A stretch of 64,000 bases of DNA. Origin: Avipropionibacterium sp050157065 (GTDB taxonomy: Bacteria > Actinomycetota > Actinomycetes > Propionibacteriales > Propionibacteriaceae). The DNA lies in the NCBI GenBank assembly GCA_050157065.1, contig CP189573.1. One strand, written 5' to 3'. The position numbers were made by a program, and so were the translations under genes. The notes under the pieces were generated by a model. It was not told the DNA's origin. It worked only from the letters and a program-made list of their open reading frames with translations, and ran no database searches. Shown one piece after another: positions 1 through 7,460 of the stretch (positions within the stretch are counted from its first letter, which is position 1; each line of letters begins with the position of its first letter).

Positions 1-110
1 CCGGCCGCGTTCCATGCCGTCCGGCCGTGTCGCAGCAGGATGAAGCGGGTCGCTCCCGTACGGCTGTCCGGCCGCGGGTCGGTGCCGGCCGTGGTCGAGT
101 GATCACTCAT
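1..110 (-). CDS. Histidine phosphatase family protein (5' end only)
   Basis: Only the first 36 codons lie in the window; the gene runs off the left edge. The start is an ATG at 110-108 that overlaps the rsfS stop codon in a 4-base ATGA junction, so the two are translationally coupled. After a polar stretch of about 20 residues the frame reads TRFILLRHGRTAWNAA. This is the catalytic RHG motif of the phosphoglycerate mutase-like histidine phosphatase family, in which the His is phosphorylated during catalysis. A histidine phosphatase directly after rsfS is usual in actinobacteria. The substrate cannot be told from this fragment. Confidence 0.85.
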   Translation of the reverse strand, partial: MSDHSTTAGTDPRPDSRTGATRFILLRHGRTAWNAA

Positions 111-475
111 CGGCGCTCGTCCACCCCAAGATCAATGCGTGGGCAGTCGCCCCAGATCCGTTCCAGGGCGTACAAGGTGCGCTCCTCGGCATGCTGCACG
201 TGCACCACCACGTCGAGGTAGTCCAGCAGCACCCACCGCTGCTCGCGGGCCCCTTCTCGCCTGGCTGGTTTGGCGTCCAACGCACGCAGCGCCTCCTCGA
301 CGCCGTCGACGACCGCCTCGACCTGGCGTTCGTTCGCGGCCGTCAGCACGAGGAAGACGTCGGTGATCGCCAACTGCTCGGAGACGTCGTAGGCGATCGG
401 GTCGGTGGCGAGCTTCTCGACGCCGGCCGCGGCGGCGGCACGGGTGAGTTCGAGGGCTCGCGGGGTTGCTGCCAT
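107..475 (-). CDS. rsfS: Ribosome silencing factor RsfS
   Basis: A 122-residue protein of the RsfS/DUF143 (Iojap) family. RsfS binds ribosomal protein L14 on the large subunit and blocks subunit joining when nutrients are short. The family core is visible as AITDVFLVLTAANERQVEAV at about residues 35-54, followed by WVLLDYLDVVVHV and the aromatic/acidic C-terminal segment. Length matches the family. A GGAAGG ribosome-binding site precedes the ATG. It lies 17 bases after nadD, on the same strand, as is usual in bacteria (nadD-rsfS). Confidence 0.95.
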   Translation of the reverse strand: MAATPRALELTRAAAAAGVEKLATDPIAYDVSEQLAITDVFLVLTAANERQVEAVVDGVEEALRALDAKPARREGAREQRWVLLDYLDVVVHVQHAEERTLYALERIWGDCPRIDLGVDERR

Positions 476-492
476 GGGTGTGTCCTTCCGGC

Positions 493-1137
493 CTACGCGT
501 CGTAGAGGCCGCGCTTGGCGATGTACTGGACGATGCCGTCCGGCACGAGGTACCAGATGGGGTCCTGGGCCTGGCTCCGTTGCCGACAGTCGGTCGACGA
601 GATCGCCAGGGCCGGCACCTCCATCAAGGTGATCCGATCCTTCGGGAGGTGCTCGATCGAGGACGGGTCGAGCTCGCTGCCCGGCCGGGTCACGCCGACG
701 AAGTGGGCCAGCTCGAAGACCTCCTCGACGCCCCGCCAGGTCAGGATCTGCGCCAAGGCATCGGCGCCGGTGATGAAGAAGAAGTCGACGTCGTCGCCCC
801 GTTCGGCGCGCAGGTCGTGCAGCGTGTCGACGGTGTACGTGGGCCCGTCCCGGTCGATGTCGACCCGGCTGGTGGTGAACCGCGGGTTGGAGGCGGTCGC
901 GATGACCGTCATCAGGTAACGGTCCTCGGCCGCCGACACCTCACGATCGGCCTTCTGCCACGGTTGCCCGGTCGGCACGAAGACCACCTCGTCCAGCTCG
1001 AACGCCCCGGCGACCTCGCTGGCCGCGACGAGGTGGCCGTGGTGGATCGGATCGAAGGTGCCACCCATCACCCCGAGGCGGTAGCGCCGGGTCGGGTGAC
1101 CGTTCTCGCGTCGTGCCAGTCCAGCGGGTGTCGTCAT
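493..1137 (-). CDS. nadD: Nicotinate-nucleotide adenylyltransferase NadD
   Basis: A 214-residue enzyme that transfers AMP from ATP to nicotinate mononucleotide, giving deamido-NAD in cytosolic NAD synthesis. The nucleotidyltransferase signature GGTFDPIHHGHL is at about residues 25-36 and the C-terminal ATP-binding motif ISSTDCR lies near residue 185, where the family has ISST.IR. The chosen ATG adds about 23 residues before the first strand, an extension common in actinobacterial NadD. A shorter start just before VMGGTFDP cannot be excluded because no strong ribosome-binding site is visible. It sits between a tiny membrane-protein gene (4-base gap) and rsfS. Confidence 0.95.
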   Translation of the reverse strand: MTTPAGLARRENGHPTRRYRLGVMGGTFDPIHHGHLVAASEVAGAFELDEVVFVPTGQPWQKADREVSAAEDRYLMTVIATASNPRFTTSRVDIDRDGPTYTVDTLHDLRAERGDDVDFFFITGADALAQILTWRGVEEVFELAHFVGVTRPGSELDPSSIEHLPKDRITLMEVPALAISSTDCRQRSQAQDPIWYLVPDGIVQYIAKRGLYDA

Positions 1138-1141
1138 GCGA

Positions 1142-1282
1142 TCAGCTGTGCGGGCGACCCTTGCCGAAGAGCAGGACGGCCGCCAGGCACGCGACGAGAA
1201 TGCCGAACGGGATCAGGAAGTATCCGATGAGCGGGATCGGCAGCTCAGCGGCGGTCTCCAGCGCGAGGATCGGGAACGACAT
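1142..1282 (-). CDS. Small membrane protein, 46 residues
   Basis: A short open frame starting MSFPILALETAAELPIPLIG and ending GKGRPHS. Residues about 14-41 are a continuous hydrophobic stretch predicted to form one membrane segment, followed by a basic tail (KGRPH). It has a GGTGA-type ribosome-binding site, begins 11 bases after the proA stop and ends 4 bases before the nadD start. The spacing argues for a real gene in the proA-nadD-rsfS operon. I recognise no family and can assign no function. Confidence 0.6.
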   Translation of the reverse strand: MSFPILALETAAELPIPLIGYFLIPFGILVACLAAVLLFGKGRPHS

Positions 1283-1292
1283 GCCGGTCACC

Positions 1293-2555
1293 CTACCGGA
1301 TCTGACCGTTGCCGGTGACGAGGTATTTCGTCGTGGTCATCTCGGGCAGCCCCATCGGACCTCGGGCGTGCAGCTTCTGGGTCGAGATGCCGATCTCGGC
1401 CCCGAACCCGAACTCTCCCCCGTCGACGAAGCGGCTGGATGCGTTGACCAGCACCGCCGCTGCGTCGACCTCAGCGGCGAACCGGTCGGCACTGGCCAGC
1501 GAACCGGTCACGATGGTCTCGCTGTGCCCCGAACTGTGGCGCCGGATGTGGTCGAGGGCGGTGTCGAGGTCGTCGACCACCCCCACCGACAGATCCAGTG
1601 ACAGGTACTCGGTGTCCCAGTCCTCCGGTGTCGCCGGCACCACCGTGTCGTCGCCCGGGCCGTACGTGATCGCCCGCTCGTCGGCGTGGCTGGTGACGCC
1701 CTCGCCGGCGAGCATCGCGTACGCCTTCGGCAGGAACGCCTCAGCCGCGTCGGCGTGGACCAGCAGCGTCTCGACCGCGTTGCACACCGAGCAGCGCTGC
1801 ACCTTCGCGTTCTGCAGGATCTCCAGCGCCATCGCGTGGTCGGCGGTCGCGTCGACGTACAGGTGGCAGTTGCCGGTGCCCGTCTCGATCACCGGCACCT
1901 GCGATCCGGTGACGACGGCCTCGATCAGGCCCGCCCCGCCGCGCGGGATCAGCACGTCGACCAGCCCGCGGGCCTGCATCAGCTCGGTGGTGACCTCCCG
2001 CGGACCGGGCACCAGTTGTACGGCGTCGGGCGCGATCGGGGTGTCGGCCAGGCCGGCCCGGAGTGCCGCCACGACGGCGGCGTTGGAGTCGGCGGCCGAC
2101 GACGAGCCGCGCAGCAGCACCGCGTTGCCCGACTTGAGGCAGATGCCGGCGGCGTCGGCGGTCACGTTGGGACGGGCCTCGTAGATGATGCCGACGACCC
2201 CGAACGGCGCCCGGACCTGCCGGACCTGCACCCCGTTCGGGTTGGTCCAGCCGCGTACGACATCACCCACCGGGTCGGGCAGTCCGGCCAGCTGCCGCAG
2301 CCCGTCCACCATGCCGGCGATCCGGTCCGGCGTCAGCCGCAGTCGGTCGATGATCGCCTCGCTGGTGCCGTTCTCGCCCGCCCGGGCGACGTCGCGTTCG
2401 TTGGCGGCGAGCACCGGCGCCTCGGCCGCCGCCAACGCATCGGCCATCGCGTGCAGGGCGCCGTCCTTCACCCCCCGCGTCGCGGTCGCCAGCCCGTGCG
2501 AGGCCGCACGCGCCCGTACGGCACGGTCACGGAAATCGGTTCGGTTCTCGGTCAT
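1293..2555 (-). CDS. proA: Gamma-glutamyl phosphate reductase ProA
   Basis: A 420-residue NADPH-dependent enzyme that reduces gamma-glutamyl phosphate to glutamate semialdehyde, the second step of proline synthesis. It is an aldehyde-dehydrogenase-fold protein. The segment APFGVVGIIYEARPNVT, the region around KVQRCSVCNAVETLLVH with the catalytic Cys, and the C-terminal FGFGAEIGISTQKLHARGPMG block are all typical of ProA. The ATG at 2555 is preferred over the GTG one codon earlier because GGAGG lies 5 bases upstream. Its partner proB is about 8 kb away on the same strand, not adjacent as in many relatives. It heads the genes for the small membrane protein, nadD and rsfS. Confidence 0.96.
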   Translation of the reverse strand: MTENRTDFRDRAVRARAASHGLATATRGVKDGALHAMADALAAAEAPVLAANERDVARAGENGTSEAIIDRLRLTPDRIAGMVDGLRQLAGLPDPVGDVVRGWTNPNGVQVRQVRAPFGVVGIIYEARPNVTADAAGICLKSGNAVLLRGSSSAADSNAAVVAALRAGLADTPIAPDAVQLVPGPREVTTELMQARGLVDVLIPRGGAGLIEAVVTGSQVPVIETGTGNCHLYVDATADHAMALEILQNAKVQRCSVCNAVETLLVHADAAEAFLPKAYAMLAGEGVTSHADERAITYGPGDDTVVPATPEDWDTEYLSLDLSVGVVDDLDTALDHIRRHSSGHSETIVTGSLASADRFAAEVDAAAVLVNASSRFVDGGEFGFGAEIGISTQKLHARGPMGLPEMTTTKYLVTGNGQIR

Positions 2556-2626
2556 CACGCCTCCAACGGTCCAGCCTAGTTGTCGGTGTCACCATGCCGT
2601 CGTACGGCTCGTGGGCAGGGCACCTG

Positions 2627-2681
2627 TTGACAGTTTCCGGTGTTGGTGTTCTGGTGTGGGCGCCCATGAGCTTTCCGGAAA
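2627..2681. promoter_or_regulatory. Candidate promoter/operator of the GntR-type regulator gene
   Basis: The roughly 165-base gap between the divergent proA and regulator genes contains TTGACA at 2627-2632, a half site GTTTCCGG at 2633-2640 and a perfect 10-base palindrome TTTCCGGAAA at 2672-2681. The repeated TTTCCGG core around a possible promoter looks like an operator, perhaps for autoregulation. No good -10 hexamer is evident, so the promoter call is weak. Confidence 0.35.
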
Positions 2682-2720
2682 CTTTCGACCGGTGTGAACT
2701 TCGACTTGGAGGTGGCGTCG

Positions 2721-3851
2721 ATGACGACCAAACGCCAGGCCGACGAGGCCAAGCAGAGCCTGGTCGTGGAGTTGAGCGCCGCCATCGCTCGCGGGGAGCT
2801 CCGCCCCGGCGACCCGATCACGTCGGTGGGAGTGCTGGCCCGACGGTACGGGGTGTCCCGGCCGACGGTCCGCAAGGCATTGCGTCCGCTGTTCGACGAC
2901 GGCGTCCTGGTGTCGGTGCCGTCGGTCGGGGTGTTCGTCGGCCACACCGAGTCGACGCGGTCCGGGTGCTACGTGGCGCTGGTGGATCCGAGCCACGTGG
3001 GCCGCTTCGTCGCGACCAGCCCGACCATCCACTCCTTCGAGGAACGCATCAGCACGCACGGCGGCCGCTCGCTGGTGCTCGGCAACGACGCCTTCCTGGA
3101 CGAGGACCTGCGCTCGTCCATCCCCGGGTCGGTGCTGGGGGTGTTCGTCTTCACCGGTGGTCGGGTCGGTGAGGTGGCCGACGCCGTGGCCGAATCGGTG
3201 CCCGTCGTCAGTTACCTGGCCGGGTCCGCACCCCCGCGCGAGCTCCGCGGCTCGCGGGTCACCCACGTCGAGATCGACAACGTCACCGGCGGGACCCTGG
3301 CCACCACCGAACTGCTGCGCGACGGGCACCGCGACGTGGCGTTCCTGGGGATCCACGCCGACGACGGTCCCGACGACCCGTTCCCGTGGTCGGCACAGCG
3401 GGCAGCCGGCTGGCGGCAGGCCCTGCGCCGACACCTGCCCCGGGTGACGCCACGATGCTTCCAACCGTCGGAGCGAATCCATGATCATCACGCGGCCTCG
3501 GAGCACATCGCGGCGACGGCGGCCGATGCGGTGTTGGAGCAGTCGGCCTGCGTCGGGGCCGACGACCTGGTGCTGCTCTCGCTCGTCCGGGCCTGGCAGC
3601 GCGCCGGCGTACCGCAGTCGCAATGGCCAACCCTGGTTGGCTTCGAAGGCCTCGCCGAGGCCGAACAACTGCTCGCCTCGTCGGTACGACCGCGCTGGGA
3701 CGAACTCGGTGTCAAGGCCGCCGATCACCTGTTCGACGGCTCACGGGGGCGGCCACGTCGGGCAGGCAGCATCGATCACGCCGGGATGATCCTGATCAGC
3801 CGCCCGCTGGTCACGCACGGCGGATCGTCGGCCCGGTCCGGGAATGTGTGA
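2721..3851 (+). CDS. GntR-type transcriptional regulator with LacI-like sensor domain
   Basis: A 376-residue DNA-binding protein. Residues 1-75 form a GntR winged helix (GELRPGDPITSVGVLARRYG then SRPTVRKALRPLFDDGVL). The rest resembles a periplasmic-binding-protein/LacI effector domain, with the typical VEIDNVTGGTLATTELLRDG segment and GHRDVAFLGIH following. This architecture is known from AraR-type sugar regulators, so a carbohydrate ligand is likely but not shown. The start at 2721 is chosen because GGAGG lies 8 bases upstream; an earlier GTG at 2694 lacks a site. It is followed after 24 bases by a flavin-dependent oxidoreductase gene, which may be a target. Confidence 0.85.
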   Translation: MTTKRQADEAKQSLVVELSAAIARGELRPGDPITSVGVLARRYGVSRPTVRKALRPLFDDGVLVSVPSVGVFVGHTESTRSGCYVALVDPSHVGRFVATSPTIHSFEERISTHGGRSLVLGNDAFLDEDLRSSIPGSVLGVFVFTGGRVGEVADAVAESVPVVSYLAGSAPPRELRGSRVTHVEIDNVTGGTLATTELLRDGHRDVAFLGIHADDGPDDPFPWSAQRAAGWRQALRRHLPRVTPRCFQPSERIHDHHAASEHIAATAADAVLEQSACVGADDLVLLSLVRAWQRAGVPQSQWPTLVGFEGLAEAEQLLASSVRPRWDELGVKAADHLFDGSRGRPRRAGSIDHAGMILISRPLVTHGGSSARSGNV

Positions 3852-3875
3852 CGACCCCGGGTTGTTGCGTCAACC

Positions 3876-4895
3876 ATGAAGAAGATCGGGTTCCTGTCCT
3901 TCGGCCACTGGTCCGACGTCCCCGGGTCCCAGGCCCGCACCGCGGCAGACGTCCTGCAGCAGTCGATCGACCTTGCCGTGGCAGCCGAGGAGTTGGGTGC
4001 CGACGGCGCCTACTTCCGGGTGCACCACTTCGCTCGCCAGCTCGGGACCCCGTACCCGCTGCTGGCGGCCATCGGGTCACGCACCAGCACGATCGAGATC
4101 GGCACCGGCGTGATCGACATGCGGTACGAGAATCCGTACGCGATGGCCGAACATGCCGGGGCCGCGGACCTGATCGCGGGTGGCCGACTCCAGCTCGGCA
4201 TCTCACGGGGCTCCCCCGAGCAGGTGATCGACGGTTGGCGGCACTTCGGGATGGCCCCCGGCGAAGGTGAATCGGACGCCGACATGGCCCGACGCCAGAC
4301 CACGGTGCTGCTGGAACTCCTGCAGGGCAAGGGATTCGCCGAACCGAATCCTCGACCGATGTTCCCGAACCCGCCGGGCCTCTTGCGCCTGGAGCCGTAC
4401 TCCGAGGGCCTTCGTGACCGCATCTGGTGGGGTGCCGGCTCCAACGGCACGGCCGTCTGGGCCGCAGAGCTCGGCATGAACCTGATGAGCTCCACGCTCA
4501 AGGAGGACGAGAGCGGCAAGCCGTTCCACGTCCAGCAGGCCGAGCAGATCGAGTTGTTCCGTACGGCATGGCGGGAGGCCGGCTGGGAGCGGGAACCGCG
4601 GGTGTCGGTGAGTCGCTCCATCTTCGCGCTGACCAACGACCTGGACCACGCCTACTTCGGCGGGGCCCGGTCCGATCGCGACCAGATCGGCCAGCTCGAC
4701 GACTACCGGGCCATCTTCGGCCGGTCGTACGCCGCCGAGCCCGACGAACTCGTGGAGCAGTTGCGGGCCGACGAGGCGATCGCCGCGGCCGACACCGTGT
4801 TGTTGACCGTGCCCAACCAGCTCGGGGTGGACTACAACGCCCACGTGCTGGAGTCGATCCTGACCCACGTCGCCCCCGAGCTCGGCTGGCGGTGA
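3876..4895 (+). CDS. LLM-class flavin-dependent oxidoreductase (luciferase-like)
   Basis: A 339-residue protein of the bacterial luciferase-like monooxygenase family, which uses F420 or reduced FMN. The N-terminal strand MKKIGFLSFGHWSD, the AEELGADGAYFRVHHFA helix region, the GTGVIDMRYENPYAMAE segment and LQLGISRGSPEQV match the TIM-barrel family pattern. Length is normal. It lies 24 bases after the GntR-type regulator on the same strand and is probably co-transcribed with it. The substrate is unknown; members range from alkane sulfonate to F420-linked enzymes. Confidence 0.85.
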   Translation: MKKIGFLSFGHWSDVPGSQARTAADVLQQSIDLAVAAEELGADGAYFRVHHFARQLGTPYPLLAAIGSRTSTIEIGTGVIDMRYENPYAMAEHAGAADLIAGGRLQLGISRGSPEQVIDGWRHFGMAPGEGESDADMARRQTTVLLELLQGKGFAEPNPRPMFPNPPGLLRLEPYSEGLRDRIWWGAGSNGTAVWAAELGMNLMSSTLKEDESGKPFHVQQAEQIELFRTAWREAGWEREPRVSVSRSIFALTNDLDHAYFGGARSDRDQIGQLDDYRAIFGRSYAAEPDELVEQLRADEAIAAADTVLLTVPNQLGVDYNAHVLESILTHVAPELGWR

Positions 4896-4925
4896 CCCGC
4901 GGCAGCAGCGAGGTGGACCTCGGGA

Positions 4926-5954
4926 TCACCGCTTCGCGGCGGTGACCCTGACGGCCATCTCGTCCACGTTCGGCAGATGCCGCTTGACCGAGGCCTCGGC
5001 GTCCTGCGCCAGGCGCTCGGCGGTTGCCAGGCTGGTCGCCGTCGTACGGACGACGGCGTCACCGTGGAGGCGATGGCCGACCCAGCGCAGCCGCACCCGC
5101 TCGACCGATTCGATGTCGCTGAGATGGGTCAGGGCGTGCTCGGCGCGGTCGAGCAACTCGGGTTCGATCCCGTCCATGAGGCGACGTCCGACCGAGCGGA
5201 CGGTACCGACCAGGAGCACCGCGATCATCGCCGAGATCACCAGTCCGACGATCGGATCCGCCAGCGGGAAGCCCAGCAGCACACCGATCCCGCCGATGAC
5301 GACCGCCAGCGAGGTGAACCCGTCGGTCCGGGCATGCACCCCGTCGGCGACCAGCGCGGCGGAGCCGATCCGCCTGCCCACCCGGATCCGGTACACGGCC
5401 ACGACCTCGTTGCCGAGGAAGCCGACCACGCCCGCGGCGATCACCCAGCCGACGTTCTCCAGCGGCCTCGGGTTGATCATGCGATCGATCGCCTGGTGGG
5501 CCGCAACGATCGCGGACAGGGCGATCATCGAGACGATGAACAGGCCGGCCAGGTCCTCGGCCCGGTTGAACCCGTAGGTGTAGCGCCGCGTCGCGACCCG
5601 GCGGGACAGCACGAATGCGATCCACAACGGGACTGCGGTCAGCGCATCGGAGAGGTTGTGAACCGTGTCGGCCAGCAGGGCGACCGACCCGGAGAACGCC
5701 ACGATCACCGCCTGCACCAGCGTCGTGGCCAGCATCAGCACCAGACTGAACTTCAGGGCACGAATTCCCTCCGAGTGCGCCGCCATCGCGTCGTCGATGG
5801 CATCGGCGGGATCGTGGGAGTGCGGGACGAAGATCCCGTGCAGGAGTCCCGCGAACCCCGTCGGGTGGGAGTGCCCGTGGTCATGGCCGTGCACGTGGTC
5901 ATGGTCGTGGTCATGGCCGTGCACGTGGTGATGGCCGTGGCCGCGCTGGGTCAT
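4926..5954 (-). CDS. Cation diffusion facilitator metal exporter
   Basis: A 342-residue CDF-family transporter that exports divalent metal ions in exchange for protons. The first 30 residues are extremely His/Asp rich (repeats of HGHDHD), a likely metal-binding tail. About six membrane helices follow. The two intramembrane metal-site motifs, HNLSD in helix II and HARTD in helix V, are both HxxxD. A cytosolic C-terminal ferredoxin-like domain ends the protein. Its ATG overlaps the stop of the KmtR-like sensor gene in an ATGA junction, so the pair forms an operon. The cognate metal is inferred from the sensor to be Ni/Co, but the HD/HD motif also fits zinc. Confidence 0.92.
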   Translation of the reverse strand: MTQRGHGHHHVHGHDHDHDHVHGHDHGHSHPTGFAGLLHGIFVPHSHDPADAIDDAMAAHSEGIRALKFSLVLMLATTLVQAVIVAFSGSVALLADTVHNLSDALTAVPLWIAFVLSRRVATRRYTYGFNRAEDLAGLFIVSMIALSAIVAAHQAIDRMINPRPLENVGWVIAAGVVGFLGNEVVAVYRIRVGRRIGSAALVADGVHARTDGFTSLAVVIGGIGVLLGFPLADPIVGLVISAMIAVLLVGTVRSVGRRLMDGIEPELLDRAEHALTHLSDIESVERVRLRWVGHRLHGDAVVRTTATSLATAERLAQDAEASVKRHLPNVDEMAVRVTAAKR

Positions 5955-6313
5955 GCCCGTTCCGCGTGGTGATGTGGGAGCCGATCGTCGGCGACGGCGT
6001 GCTCGGCCTGGAAGATCGCGTCGGACACCAACTGCGAGGCGTGCTCGTTCGTCAGCCGGTAGAACACCCGCTGGCCGTCCTGTCGGGTGGACACGATCCG
6101 CGCCATCCGCAGCTTCGCCAGGTGCTGCGACACCGCTGCCGGCGACTTGGCGACGATGTCGGCCAAGTGGTTCACCGACAGTTCGTCGTTCTCGCGCAAC
6201 GCCAGGATGATCCGGACCCGGGTCGCATCGGCGAGCAGACCGAAGACCTCGACGGCCAGCTCCACGAACTCACTGCTCTGGTCCAGACCACACATCTGCT
6301 TGTCTGCGTCCAT
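5951..6313 (-). CDS. ArsR/SmtB-family metal sensor, KmtR-like
   Basis: A winged-helix repressor of about 120 residues. The DNA-binding region reads ELSVNHLADIVAKSPAAVSQ then HLAKLRMARIVSTRQDGQRV. The tail (NEHASQLVSDAIFQAEH, followed by HHHAE) closely parallels mycobacterial KmtR, a Ni/Co sensor that uses a Glu-His pair and C-terminal histidines as ligands. KmtR controls a CDF exporter, and here the next gene is a CDF exporter overlapping by 4 bases. The start is uncertain: ATGs at 6331, 6313 and 6295 are in frame and none has a strong ribosome-binding site. I use 6313. Confidence 0.85.
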   Translation of the reverse strand: MDADKQMCGLDQSSEFVELAVEVFGLLADATRVRIILALRENDELSVNHLADIVAKSPAAVSQHLAKLRMARIVSTRQDGQRVFYRLTNEHASQLVSDAIFQAEHAVADDRLPHHHAERA

Positions 6314-6320
6314 ACGCAGA
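6303..6320. promoter_or_regulatory. Palindrome at the sensor start codon, candidate operator
   Basis: TCTGCGT, a 4-base spacer and ACGCAGA form a perfect 7-4-7 inverted repeat that contains the proposed ATG of the KmtR-like gene in its spacer. ArsR-family repressors bind inverted repeats near their own promoters, so this could be the autoregulatory operator, or a start-codon hairpin. No experimental support exists here. Confidence 0.4.
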
Positions 6321-6426
6321 TCATTGCACATCTTCGGGGCGTGCAGTCCGGGTCCACTCCCAGCAGCTGGGTAGCGTGGGATGGGACCGCAGCCGCGGCC
6401 GCACTCTGGACCCTGAGGACGCATCG

Positions 6427-7305
6427 ATGACGGAGTCACCAGCCGAGCTCGCGGAATGCCCACCGGCCCCCACGGCCCGGGTGGTGCAGACCAGCGTGTC
6501 CGTCGACGGAATCTGGCTCCAGACGACCACGGCCACCCCGGTCGCGGTGACCGACAGCTCACCGCTGGTGGTCACGCTCGGCATCCTGGCCACGCTCGAC
6601 CGCTTCGAGGTGCAACGGTTCCAGATGTTGGCCGACCTGCTGGGCCGTCCGGTCGTGGCACTCGACACCCCCGGCTGGTCGATGGGGCAGGCCGCCTTGC
6701 CGAGGCGGGTCCGCGAGCAGTTGTCGACCGGCGGGTTCGCTTGGCTGGCACGACTGCAGGCCGACGCCCTGTGCGGCGCCCACCCCAGGTCGTGCGAACA
6801 GCGACCCAGCGTCCTCGGCTACTCGCTGGGGGCGTCGTCGGGCAGCGCGTTGGCCGTCGAGCTGGCCGACCGGTCGGCCGAGTTGCGGGGCCTCACCCTG
6901 GTCGAACCCGTGGCCCTGCAGCGGCAGAACCTGGCCGAGCTCGGGTGGCGCAATGTGTCCGACGCTCGCCACAGCGGCCGCTACGCCGCGCAGAGCAAGG
7001 GGATCGACTGGGCGGTCGCCCCGACCCCGCCTCGGACCGTGCCGTGGATCGGACTCGGCCACATGGTGTGGGCGATCAGTCGCGGCGGACTACCGGCCAC
7101 CCTGTCCACATTGCCCCGCGAGGTGCCGATCGAGCTGATCTCGGGCGGCGCGAGTTCGCTCTCTCCGCCCGACCGGGTGGCCGAACTGGCAAGGGACCTG
7201 CGCAAGGACGGTCACACCATCGCCACCCATCTGGTGCCCGACGCCCACCACGCCCTGTGGAACTCCCTGCCCCACGTCGCCGCGGTCGCGAAGCACATCC
7301 TGTAG
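6427..7305 (+). CDS. Alpha/beta-fold hydrolase
   Basis: A 292-residue protein with the alpha/beta hydrolase pattern. The nucleophile elbow GYSLG (Ser in GxSxG) is near residue 122. A strand-rich N-terminus contains LVVTLGILATLDRFEVQRFQ and the segment VVALDTPGWSMG. The catalytic His is likely in DAHHALW close to the C-terminus. The ATG at 6427 follows a TGAGGA ribosome-binding site. It is divergent from the metal-sensor operon. The substrate is not predictable and no neighbour suggests a pathway. Confidence 0.8.
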   Translation: MTESPAELAECPPAPTARVVQTSVSVDGIWLQTTTATPVAVTDSSPLVVTLGILATLDRFEVQRFQMLADLLGRPVVALDTPGWSMGQAALPRRVREQLSTGGFAWLARLQADALCGAHPRSCEQRPSVLGYSLGASSGSALAVELADRSAELRGLTLVEPVALQRQNLAELGWRNVSDARHSGRYAAQSKGIDWAVAPTPPRTVPWIGLGHMVWAISRGGLPATLSTLPREVPIELISGGASSLSPPDRVAELARDLRKDGHTIATHLVPDAHHALWNSLPHVAAVAKHIL

Positions 7306-7460
7306 CGGCGGAGCGCGTCCCGAAACGCCGTGGCCGAGCGGCCTCCGGACACCACGGCAAGGCGACGTCTCGCCGGATGACACACCACGACGACGGGTAT
7401 TGTCCGGAATCGGCTCGTCTGCTTGGCTGAGCCCACCATCCCGTGTCACAGGAGCCACGC

